This document shows, one piece after another, positions 15,440 to 21,716 of a DNA stretch of 21,716 nt (within the stretch, counting starts at the first letter, position 1; every line of letters starts with the position of its first letter). The notes beneath the pieces were generated by a model, which was not told where the DNA came from, did not search any database, and saw nothing but the letters and a program-made list of their open reading frames with translations. Position numbers and translations under genes: made by a program. This stretch comes from Thermoplasmata archaeon (GTDB lineage: Archaea > Thermoplasmatota > Thermoplasmata > Thermoplasmatales > Thermoplasmataceae), in the NCBI GenBank assembly GCA_021827885.1, contig JAKAUD010000058.1, forward strand, positions 1 to 21,716, read 5' to 3'.

Positions 15440-16424
15440 TAGACCTCCTCTCCCTCTTAATTTTGTAATATAGAAGACCAAGAAGTATTATCGAAACAAC
15501 AATTGATACGATAAATCCTATCAGATTCAGGTAAGAATTAACCGCCTGTCCAGGGGCCAGGCCTCTCCGTAAAAAGCCACTGAATATCATATCAACCCCC
15601 AAGAATGCGAGCACCCAGAAGAATATCCACCTGATATTTACATTTGTAATTTTTATGAGCAGTTTAGAACCGAGGAAAGCGCCAACCAGGACTCCTACGG
15701 CAGTTGCTGCAGCGAGAAACGGCTGGATGTAGCCTGCGAACCAGTATATCGAGCTCCCAGTTGCAGCAGTTATACCGATCATAAAGTTGCTGCTAGTTGT
15801 GGTAACCTTCATGGGCAGGTTCATTGCCCAGTCCATGCCAAGTACCTTTAGAGCGCCGCTCCCTATACCTAACAGGCCTGATATAAAGCCTGCAAAAAAC
15901 ATTACAATCTCGCCAAGCCACCATCTTATGCCATGATAATCAACCTGCTTTTTCAACCTCTGATCATAATATGTCCCATAAAGATTGAAAAATCTTGTTG
16001 TCCAGTCCGGTTTTTTATTCTTTGGCAATTCACTGGAAGCCCTGTTGATTGTCGGTAAAAGCGATACCAGCAATACAACTCCAAATATCACATAAATAAT
16101 CCATATATAACCCAATTTGTTTACAGAAATTAATGTCAGGCTACCGACTATTGCTCCCGTTGTTGTTGCAACCTCAAGCCCAATTGCAACCCTGATATTT
16201 GCTATCTTGCTTTTTGTGTAGCCAGAAGCGGAACCTGCAGAGGTAGCGATTGTTGAAATAAGTGAAGCCCCCGTTGCAAAAATGATCGGTATCCCCAGGA
16301 AAAGTGTGAGAACAGGAACGAGCACAGTTCCCCCGCCGAGGCCAGTTAGCGATCCAAGCAGTCCAGCAAAGAATCCGGCCACAACAACAGAAAGAAAAGT
16401 CATCAATATGCTGAACGGATCCAT
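15417..16424 (-). CDS. TauE/SafE family membrane transporter (sulfite/anion exporter type)
   Basis: Multi-span permease of the TauE/SafE (former DUF81) family; members are linked to export of sulfite, sulfoacetate or other small anions. The two family half-repeats are visible: GFFAGLLGSLTGLGGGTVLV near residue 18 and GFISGLLGIGSGALKVLG in the second half. About eight to nine hydrophobic helices are expected, with a central cytoplasmic stretch (about 130-165, NRASSELPKNKKPDWTTRF). Length is 335, slightly above the usual 250-300. It begins a two-gene unit with DUF1634. A sulfite role would fit the APS reductase and ComA genes 4-5 kb away, but the genes are not contiguous, so this is only inference. 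Confidence 0.88.
   Translation of the reverse strand: MDPFSILMTFLSVVVAGFFAGLLGSLTGLGGGTVLVPVLTLFLGIPIIFATGASLISTIATSAGSASGYTKSKIANIRVAIGLEVATTTGAIVGSLTLISVNKLGYIWIIYVIFGVVLLVSLLPTINRASSELPKNKKPDWTTRFFNLYGTYYDQRLKKQVDYHGIRWWLGEIVMFFAGFISGLLGIGSGALKVLGMDWAMNLPMKVTTTSSNFMIGITAATGSSIYWFAGYIQPFLAAATAVGVLVGAFLGSKLLIKITNVNIRWIFFWVLAFLGVDMIFSGFLRRGLAPGQAVNSYLNLIGFIVSIVVSIILLGLLYYKIKRERRSNAKTRAE
15443..15450 (-). promoter_or_regulatory. Ribosome binding site of the DUF1634 gene
   Basis: GAGGAGGT on the minus strand, three to four bases before the ATG at 15439 and inside the 3' end of the TauE gene. It decides the DUF1634 start and fits the pattern that internal operon genes use Shine-Dalgarno sites while first genes appear leaderless. 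Confidence 0.6.
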
Positions 16425-16442
16425 TTATTCTTGATTGCAGTA

Positions 16443-16450
16443 TTTTATAA
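16443..16450 (-). promoter_or_regulatory. TATA-like box of the TauE-DUF1634 operon
   Basis: The minus strand reads TTATAAAA, centred about 23 bases before the ATG at 16424, consistent with a leaderless or near-leaderless mRNA. Confidence 0.45.
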
Positions 16451-16631
16451 TAATATTGCCCAGCAAATTGACGATGATTTCGAATCTAACACGTACACCT
16501 GATGAATGATAGGACGTTTGAACCACCAGGGCATATTAATAGAATCATTTAATGCTAAAATGTAATCTCCCAGTTCTCAATTTCTAGTTCAAGATTTCTT
16601 GAATACGGGTTCCTTCTTTTTCGTATATCTA

Positions 16632-16639
16632 TTTATATT
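16632..16639 (+). promoter_or_regulatory. TATA-like box of the pdxS operon
   Basis: TTTATATT centred about 26 bases before the ATG at 16662, within an A/T-rich region. It predicts a leaderless pdxS mRNA. Confidence 0.55.
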
Positions 16640-16661
16640 TTTTAAGTATACTTGAATTGTT

Positions 16662-17672
16662 ATGACTCCAAATATTACCGATCTCAGGATGGGAGAAGAC
16701 CTTCTTAAGAGGGGATTTGCAAAGATGACGAAGGGTGGCGTTGTTATGGACGTCACCACGGTTGAACAGGCGAGGGTTGCCGAATCCGCTGGCGCTGTGG
16801 CTGTAATGGCACTGGAAAGGGTTCCGGCTGACATAAGAGCAGCTGGAGGAGTTGCAAGGATGGCAGATCCCAATCGAGTGAAGGAAATTATGGAAGCTGT
16901 AAGTATCCCTGTCATGGCCAAGGTCAGAATCGGCCATATATCTGAAGCTTATACACTTGCAACACTCGGAGTGGATATGCTTGATGAAAGTGAAGTTCTT
17001 ACACCGGCTGATCCTTTCTTTCATCTCAATAAGAAGGATCTGAAGATCCCAGTAGTTTGCGGAGCCAGGGATTTGGGGGAAGCTGTGAGAAGAATATTCG
17101 AGGGGGCTGCTATGATCAGGACTAAGGGAGAGGCTGGAACCGGCAACATAATAGAAGCGGTCAGGCACATGCGTGTAGTTAACGAGGGAGTTAAGGTCGT
17201 GCAGAATCTTTCCACGGAGGATTTAAAAAAAGTTGCCTCCCGCATGGCAGATAGTTACCGGGTAGTCCGCAGGCAGATCTCTGGAAGCTTCTTTGGAGAC
17301 GAATCAAAACTAAACGAGGAGGATCTTTTTTATGGCAAGAACGGCAAGCAGATCGAAGGTGAACTTTTGCAGGTACTTGATCAGATTAAAAAGATGGGTC
17401 GACTTCCTGTTGTTAATTTTGCAGCAGGAGGTGTTGCAACCCCGGCGGATGGTGCACTGATGATGAAACTCGGTGCCGATGGCGTTTTCGTGGGAAGTGG
17501 AATTTTCAAGTCTCCGGATCCGCCTGAAATGGCGAGGGCTGTAGTCGAGGCAGTTGAGAACTTTGAAGATTACCAGATAATCAGCACTGTTTCTGAAGGT
17601 CTTACTGGCATGCCTGGACTTGACATCGAGGGTATACCAAAAGACATGAAACTTCAGGAAAGAGGATGGTAA
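16662..17672 (+). CDS. pdxS: Pyridoxal 5'-phosphate synthase subunit PdxS
   Basis: Lyase subunit of the DXP-independent vitamin B6 pathway. It condenses ribose 5-phosphate, glyceraldehyde 3-phosphate and ammonia into pyridoxal phosphate. The ammonia comes from the glutaminase PdxT, which is not in this window. The two Schiff-base lysines are both present: Lys87 in VMAKVRIGH and Lys155 in [33 protein letters not shown] and [16 protein letters not shown] are family signatures. At 336 residues it is longer than bacterial PdxS (about 295); the extra part is an insertion at about 205-245 (around [18 protein letters not shown]), as in other archaeal PdxS. The DUF92 gene follows closely, with its first possible ATG overlapping the pdxS stop. 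Confidence 0.97.
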   Translation: MTPNITDLRMGEDLLKRGFAKMTKGGVVMDVTTVEQARVAESAGAVAVMALERVPADIRAAGGVARMADPNRVKEIMEAVSIPVMAKVRIGHISEAYTLATLGVDMLDESEVLTPADPFFHLNKKDLKIPVVCGARDLGEAVRRIFEGAAMIRTKGEAGTGNIIEAVRHMRVVNEGVKVVQNLSTEDLKKVASRMADSYRVVRRQISGSFFGDESKLNEEDLFYGKNGKQIEGELLQVLDQIKKMGRLPVVNFAAGGVATPADGALMMKLGADGVFVGSGIFKSPDPPEMARAVVEAVENFEDYQIISTVSEGLTGMPGLDIEGIPKDMKLQERGW

Positions 17673-17718
17673 TAATATATCACTCCTCTACTTTTTTGGA
17701 ATATTAGTCATCCTTGGT

Positions 17719-18405
17719 TTGTTATTGGTACTTTCGCAGCTGCTTAGAATATTTGACCTTAAAGGTGGAATAGCTGCAACAGTAATTGGCGGAATTATAG
17801 TCTTCTCTACGGATATTGAATGGCTGGCACTTCTCCTGATATTTGCATTCGGCTCTTTTATTGCCACAAAGGCCTGGTTTGCTGAAAAAAAAGAAAAGGA
17901 GGTCCAGGAGGGGAAAACGGGAGAAAGGGGATATTCAAATGTCGTATATGGAGGGATACTGGGATGTGTTATAGCAGTTGCCAGCCTTCTTGCAACCAAT
18001 TTCCATCTTGCAAAATTTCCGTTCTTTGAGATATTTGCCATTTCTATCGGCGTCATTAATTCTGATACATTTGCCTCAGAAATTGGGATTAAGGACAGCA
18101 GGGTCAGGATGATCACCAATTTCCACCTGGTCAAGCCCGGGACAAATGGTGGCATTTCAATCATCGGAACATCCGCATCCATTGTCGGTGCGGTGATCAT
18201 CGGTTTATCCTTTTCACTTCTTGCTTATGACTCAATTGTCATATATAAGGTATTATTTGTGAGTGTTATGGCCTTTTTTGGAAACATAGTTGACAGCATA
18301 CTGGGTGCAACACTTGAGAACAGGGGATACATGTCGAAGGGGAGCGTCAATATGAGCTCTGCTGCTATCTCAGTTATACTTTCAGTGATTATTGTGCTGG
18401 CTTGA
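17719..18405 (+). CDS. DUF92 family integral membrane protein (TIGR00297/VTE6-like)
   Basis: A membrane protein with about six helices in the DUF92 family, which includes human TMEM19 and plant VTE6, a phytyl-phosphate kinase. Archaeal members may phosphorylate a prenyl phosphate, but that is inference. Family signatures seen: GERGYSNVVYGG, NSDTFASEIG, KPGTNGGISIIG and GNIVDSILGATLENRG. The reading frame has no ATG or GTG start: the first usable codon is TTG at 17719, which cuts into the first helix. Codons upstream still encode a hydrophobic stretch (ISLLYFFGILVILG), and an ATG at 17666 overlapping the pdxS stop leads into it one frame off, joined at a run of six T (17692-17697). The true 5' end is therefore uncertain. 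Confidence 0.8.
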   Translation: MLLVLSQLLRIFDLKGGIAATVIGGIIVFSTDIEWLALLLIFAFGSFIATKAWFAEKKEKEVQEGKTGERGYSNVVYGGILGCVIAVASLLATNFHLAKFPFFEIFAISIGVINSDTFASEIGIKDSRVRMITNFHLVKPGTNGGISIIGTSASIVGAVIIGLSFSLLAYDSIVIYKVLFVSVMAFFGNIVDSILGATLENRGYMSKGSVNMSSAAISVILSVIIVLA

Positions 18406-18422
18406 TTATTGCGTGATAAAGA

Positions 18423-19073
18423 TCAATCGTTATTATGAGCAATATGTGAATCCTTTTCATACATCATGGCTGTTTCAAACCCGGACATCTTCATTCGCCT
18501 GGCAAGCCAGAAGCTGATATCCGCCATCTCCTTGATCCTGACCTTCGAATCATATATGAAATTCTCATACGGCAAAACGACGTCAGCGTTGATACCATCT
18601 CGTGCCCTTTCGGGTTTTTTTATCCCGAATCTTGATGTGGTGATAGAACCAAGGCAGGCAAACCTATGCTTTCCTGTAAAGCCTAAAACTGCGCGTTCCG
18701 ATGCTATTATTGAATCGCATAAAAGTGCAATTTCGTAGCCTATATTTATTGCCGGACCATTGACGATTGCAAAGAATGGTTTCCTGACAGAATAAATTGT
18801 CCGGAGAAGGGTGTGGATTGAGTCAAACATGTTCAGCATGGAATCCTTGCCTTCGTCAACAAGGACATCTGATAAAAAATTATCGTTAATTCCCGTTATA
18901 GCTATAGCCTTCACGTCATCATCCATATAGGCAATACTTACTGCCTCAAGCAATTCCCTGAAGACAGTGCTCTTGATAAACCCCCTGCTGTCCGATCGCA
19001 GTATTATAAGGCCTATCCCCTCCTCTTTAAAGAATGAGATATCGTTATAGCCTTTGATTACAAGATTACTCAT
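18423..19073 (-). CDS. Divergent crotonase-like (enoyl-CoA hydratase/isomerase fold) protein in the cytochrome b operon
   Basis: Crotonase-fold protein of 216 residues; typical enoyl-CoA hydratases have about 260. The fold shows in GLIILRSDSRGFIKSTVFRE (21-40), VKAIAITGINDNFLSD (54-69) and the core KPFFAIVNGPAINIGYEIAL followed by CDSIIASERAVLGF. The oxyanion-hole segments are altered: FSAGAD is replaced by FLSDVL and GGG by NIG. Glu114 matches one catalytic Glu (usual GGGCEL), but the second Glu (usual PE after the GF segment) is missing. A dehydratase activity is doubtful; it may bind CoA-like ligands or be structural. Its ATG overlaps the cytochrome b stop by 8 bases, so it is translated with the respiratory genes. 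It converges with DUF92, with 17 bases between the stops. Confidence 0.75.
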   Translation of the reverse strand: MSNLVIKGYNDISFFKEEGIGLIILRSDSRGFIKSTVFRELLEAVSIAYMDDDVKAIAITGINDNFLSDVLVDEGKDSMLNMFDSIHTLLRTIYSVRKPFFAIVNGPAINIGYEIALLCDSIIASERAVLGFTGKHRFACLGSITTSRFGIKKPERARDGINADVVLPYENFIYDSKVRIKEMADISFWLARRMKMSGFETAMMYEKDSHIAHNND

Positions 19074-20772
19074 CGTATGCTACCAGTCTGTATAAGCGCA
19101 GTACTATCCCAGCAAGAATGAGATCAAAGCCCAGGCCAACTCCAAACTCCATTGCACCGGTAATGGGATTCAGCGTGAAAATGATGTAGGTTATAGCTAT
19201 CGTTAATATCGTCAGGATTGTTGCTATTGCTATTGCTGAATTTTTGCTTATTCTGAATGCCTGCTTTACAACGGTCTCTTTCTCAAGCTGGGAAGTATAA
19301 TCGGAGCTCTTCATAACGCCGAATGCAATAAAAGAAGTTGCACCCCCAGTGAAAATAGTTGAGACCAGATTCAAGCCATCGGGCCTGGCCATAAACGCCG
19401 CGAAATTCTCTGAAAAAACAAGCAGAGCACCAATAAACAGGAATATGTAGATAAGGTAAGATGCGATCAGTCTGTTCACGCTTATCTTGAACTTTCCAGC
19501 TCTATATAATCTCGAAAGATACAAGATCGATAAGACGACAACGAAGAATGGAATCAGGAAAACCACTGCAACAGTCATCATTGAAATTGGGATGCCAGGT
19601 TGTGCTGCCCCCCACACAGATAACAGGACAAGGTAAATTATAGAAAGTATACCAAAGGATGTTATGATAGGTCTGGAAAGCGGATGCCTGTCGTTGCTGC
19701 GATCAATGAAAGGTAAGATTATAAAATAGATTGCAGGAACCCCGCCGAAAATTGTTGATATTACGAAATAGGGTGCAAGACCGGCAAGCGGACCAACCTC
19801 ATATGGCAGTATGTTGAAATCCACGGCTTTGTAAAGGAACAAGAGAAACCAGGGCGGATAAGCAGGAATGACTCCAGCCTGAACCAGTGGTATCTGCGAT
19901 GGTGATATTGGAAATGGTGAAAAAAGTACGGGAACACTGGGTATCAATGCAACTATAGAAGGCACCAGTATGATAAATCCAAATGCGAACATAGCCAACT
20001 GAGCCATAAATGCAAAATTATAAGGGTACCATGGCTTGTAATCTGGTTTCTCAGTATCCACTGCGGGAAATCTGTCTTTTGTGTCTTTTGATTTTGGCAT
20101 GATTGAGTTTGATTCGGCAAGATAGAAATGCAGTCCAAAGACAAGCCCGACGAGTGCAGTGAAGATGATATGCCATCCAAGCATTCTCATAAATGTATCT
20201 GTAGAAGTTCCATTACCGAATACAACGGTCTCGAGGAAGGTACCAAGAACAGGTACCGATTCGGCTATGCCTCTCCCGACGTCAGTCGCATCCAGGGACA
20301 ACTGGTCCCCAGTCATTGAATAACCAAAGTAAGCAACCCCAAGCGTTAGACCGAGCAAGACTACGCCCAGAATCCACTGCAACTGCCTTGGTTTCTTGTA
20401 GGCTGCAGTGAAATAGTTCCTGAACATATGCACATAAATTAGAACTATCATAGCATAGGCGCCATAAAGATGAGTAGACAGTATCAGCGCACCATATGGT
20501 ACTGTTGAAATTAATGCCTCTGTGCCGTCGTAAGCATTCGCTGGATCATAATAGAGCAATAGTATCAGCCCTGTCACTACCTGATATACGAACGCCATGG
20601 TTATGAGGGCTCCGGTCCAGTACCAAATCCCGCCTTTTCTCCTCATATATGATGGTACTTTTTTGAGGGGAAGCTCGTTGATATGAAGGCCTTCCACACC
20701 AACGAGGTCTGTAACCTTTGTTGTAGCGACCTTAGCCGTCTCTGCCAATTTGTCAGATATAGTTTTTGCCAT
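19066..20772 (-). CDS. Cytochrome b of a Rieske/cytochrome b respiratory complex
   Basis: Membrane diheme subunit that oxidises quinol together with the Rieske protein. The heme ligands are His101/His115 in STHLYGAYAMIVLIYVH and His201/His215 in GWHIIFTALVGLVFGLH, both spaced 14 apart. The N-terminal half (about 40-220) is the four-helix heme bundle; the C-terminal half carries the Qo region. The Qo motif, usually PEWY, reads PPWF (306-309), so the ef-loop Glu is Pro. At 568 residues it is longer than bc1 cytochrome b (about 400), with extra C-terminal helices (about 390-560). It lies 7 bases after the Rieske stop, with GGGTGA seven bases before its ATG, and overlaps the crotonase-like gene. 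No cytochrome c1 gene is present, as in other archaeal complexes. Confidence 0.93.
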   Translation of the reverse strand: MAKTISDKLAETAKVATTKVTDLVGVEGLHINELPLKKVPSYMRRKGGIWYWTGALITMAFVYQVVTGLILLLYYDPANAYDGTEALISTVPYGALILSTHLYGAYAMIVLIYVHMFRNYFTAAYKKPRQLQWILGVVLLGLTLGVAYFGYSMTGDQLSLDATDVGRGIAESVPVLGTFLETVVFGNGTSTDTFMRMLGWHIIFTALVGLVFGLHFYLAESNSIMPKSKDTKDRFPAVDTEKPDYKPWYPYNFAFMAQLAMFAFGFIILVPSIVALIPSVPVLFSPFPISPSQIPLVQAGVIPAYPPWFLLFLYKAVDFNILPYEVGPLAGLAPYFVISTIFGGVPAIYFIILPFIDRSNDRHPLSRPIITSFGILSIIYLVLLSVWGAAQPGIPISMMTVAVVFLIPFFVVVLSILYLSRLYRAGKFKISVNRLIASYLIYIFLFIGALLVFSENFAAFMARPDGLNLVSTIFTGGATSFIAFGVMKSSDYTSQLEKETVVKQAFRISKNSAIAIATILTILTIAITYIIFTLNPITGAMEFGVGLGFDLILAGIVLRLYRLVAYDE

Positions 20773-20778
20773 TTATTT

Positions 20779-21492
20779 TCACCCGGGGCTCAAATACGTT
20801 GCCTGTGTTGTCGTGCCTGATAATGGATTGCCACCGCTTAAATCACTGACTCTACCATAAATGGTCGGCGAACCTTTGGTCATTCCGACGGCTGTTAGTG
20901 TTTTATCATTATTATAAACAAGTTCGACTGGAGGCAACGGATGTATAGTTGGTCCAGTTATAACTGCAGCTCCCTTGCTTGGATCATAAGTACTACCATG
21001 GCAGGAGCAGTGAATATATCCGGGGTTCGTTGACCCGTTAAATGAGGTTCCTAAAACTGCTGAACCTGGTGTATAATAATGTATCTCTGGAGGCTTGCAA
21101 CCGAGATGCTGGCAAATTGCACTGAAGGCAACTATGTTGCTATTGGGACCGACACCAGCAGGTGCGGTGTAGGATGTTCCAGTTGCGGGTATGGAAACAG
21201 TTGGAGCACTAATCGGCTTGTTCAAATTTAGCAGAAAGTTTGGATCATCCTGTAATGGGTAGTCAAAGAGAAATGGGGTATCCGTACTTGTGGGGATATC
21301 GTCTGCAATCAGTGGTTTCCCGGAAGCATCTACTATAAGTAAGGAGGGGAAACTTGATAATCCAACAGACGGGGCAACCAGGTTGGTAATACCTCCCTTC
21401 AGGACACTCGCGACAGCTGCGCCAGCAGAAAGAACAATCATAGCCTTCAAAAATGTTCTCCTTGATTTATCCTTAACTTCGTCTTCCGGCAT
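20779..21492 (-). CDS. Rieske 2Fe-2S protein of the respiratory complex, Tat-exported
   Basis: Carries electrons from quinol at the outer face of the membrane. The N-terminus has a Tat signal KSRRTFLKAM (9-18) followed by a hydrophobic helix that should remain as an anchor. The cluster ligands are Cys127 and His129 in CQHLGC and Cys162 and His165 in CSCHG. Cys132 and Cys164 should form the stabilising disulfide of high-potential Rieske proteins. The two boxes are 29 residues apart (between Cys132 and Cys162), about twice the bc1 spacing, through an insertion around YTPGSAVLGTSFNG. STYDPSKG and GPTIHPLPPVEL (usual GPAP-L) follow. Length is 237. It is the first gene of the operon with cytochrome b, with a TATA-like box 26 bases before the ATG. 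Confidence 0.95.
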   Translation of the reverse strand: MPEDEVKDKSRRTFLKAMIVLSAGAAVASVLKGGITNLVAPSVGLSSFPSLLIVDASGKPLIADDIPTSTDTPFLFDYPLQDDPNFLLNLNKPISAPTVSIPATGTSYTAPAGVGPNSNIVAFSAICQHLGCKPPEIHYYTPGSAVLGTSFNGSTNPGYIHCSCHGSTYDPSKGAAVITGPTIHPLPPVELVYNNDKTLTAVGMTKGSPTIYGRVSDLSGGNPLSGTTTQATYLSPG

Positions 21493-21513
21493 CTGAGAGG
21501 GGATTTGATTATC

Positions 21514-21522
21514 TTTTTTAAA
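21514..21522 (-). promoter_or_regulatory. TATA-like box of the Rieske-cytochrome b operon
   Basis: The minus strand reads TTTAAAAAA, centred 26 bases before the ATG at 21492, which again predicts a leaderless mRNA. Confidence 0.5.
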
Positions 21523-21588
21523 TCTTGTTATCTAAAAGTCCTTATTTAGTATAATGAATAAAGGATTTTTTGATCAAAACAAACAGAT

Positions 21589-21596
21589 ATTATAAA
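21589..21596 (+). promoter_or_regulatory. TATA-like box of the tRNA-Val gene
   Basis: ATTATAAA centred about 26 bases before the first base of the mature tRNA, as expected for an archaeal tRNA promoter. Confidence 0.5.
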
Positions 21597-21618
21597 CGTT
21601 GAAATTACCGTCCGGTCA

Positions 21619-21691
21619 GGGCTCGTAGTCTAGTGGTTATGATACCGCCCTTACAAGGCGGTGGTCACCGGTTCGAATCCGGTCGGGCCCA
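21619..21691 (+). tRNA. tRNA-Val, anticodon UAC
   Basis: A complete 73-base cloverleaf. The acceptor stem GGGCTCG/CGGGCCC pairs fully (one G-T). The anticodon stem CCGCC/GGCGG closes the loop CTTACAA, with anticodon TAC at 21652-21654. The T arm is ACCGG/CCGGT with loop TTCGAAT, and the discriminator base is A. The D stem is weak (one T-T pair). No intron is seen, and the 3' CCA is not encoded. It decodes GUA and, by wobble, other valine codons. Confidence 0.97.
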
Positions 21692-21716
21692 TTTACAGCT
21701 ATAAATGAGTCTTCCT

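Noticed and set aside
16629..17168. Long open frames on the minus strand opposite pdxS (179 and 110 residues)
   Set aside because: They are antisense to a fully conserved pdxS, have Ser/His/Cys-rich non-protein-like composition and have no promoter or family match.
17688..18200. 170-residue minus-strand frame opposite the DUF92 gene
   Set aside because: The sense strand has clear DUF92 signatures throughout; the antisense frame is a composition shadow.
1..21716. CRISPR array, insertion sequence, prophage or integrated element next to the tRNA
   Set aside because: No spaced direct repeats, transposase, integrase or attachment-like duplication of the tRNA 3' end was found in the window.

Overview
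The window looks like chromosomal DNA of an archaeon, most likely a member of the Thermoplasmata (Thermoplasmatales relatives). This is inferred from several things together. Most transcription units have an A/T-rich TATA-like box centred about 23-29 bases before the start codon, which implies leaderless mRNAs. PdxS is the long archaeal form. There is an archaeal ATPase with a DUF234-type C-terminus, a phosphosulfolactate synthase (ComA) homologue outside any visible methanogenesis context, and a Rieske/cytochrome b pair. No transposase, integrase, CRISPR array or phage gene was seen, so this reads as an ordinary chromosomal region with a few odd proteins.

Layout. (1) Positions 1-7187, minus strand: a peptide-type ABC importer operon transcribed from 7187 towards 1. 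It encodes a membrane-anchored solute-binding protein, an OppB/DppB permease, an OppC/DppC permease with a giant extracytoplasmic insertion, and an OppD/DppD ATPase whose reading frame breaks at the window edge. (2) 7188-9377: a gene-free stretch, a small two-helix membrane protein, and an AAA/DUF234 ATPase. (3) 9607-12509: a sulfur block. A ComA-like enzyme fused to a winged helix is divergent from an APS reductase and ATP sulfurylase pair. ATP sulfurylase and APS reductase turn sulfate into sulfite, which is the substrate of ComA. (4) 12567-14470, minus: a GHMP sugar kinase and an NAD-dependent sugar epimerase, overlapping by 4 bases and probably serving surface-glycan precursor synthesis. 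(5) 14518-16424, minus: cyclophilin, then a TauE/SafE anion exporter with an overlapping DUF1634 partner. (6) 16662-18405, plus: PdxS (vitamin B6) and a DUF92 membrane protein. (7) 18423-21492, minus: a respiratory operon of Rieske protein, cytochrome b and an overlapping crotonase-like protein. (8) 21619-21691: tRNA-Val(UAC).

The most notable observations are the ComA-winged-helix fusion beside the sulfite-producing genes, the roughly 450-residue insertion in the OppC-type permease, the degenerate crotonase locked into the cytochrome b operon, the Pro-Pro-Trp-Phe Qo motif in cytochrome b, and two likely reading-frame disruptions (ABC ATPase at the left edge and the DUF92 start).
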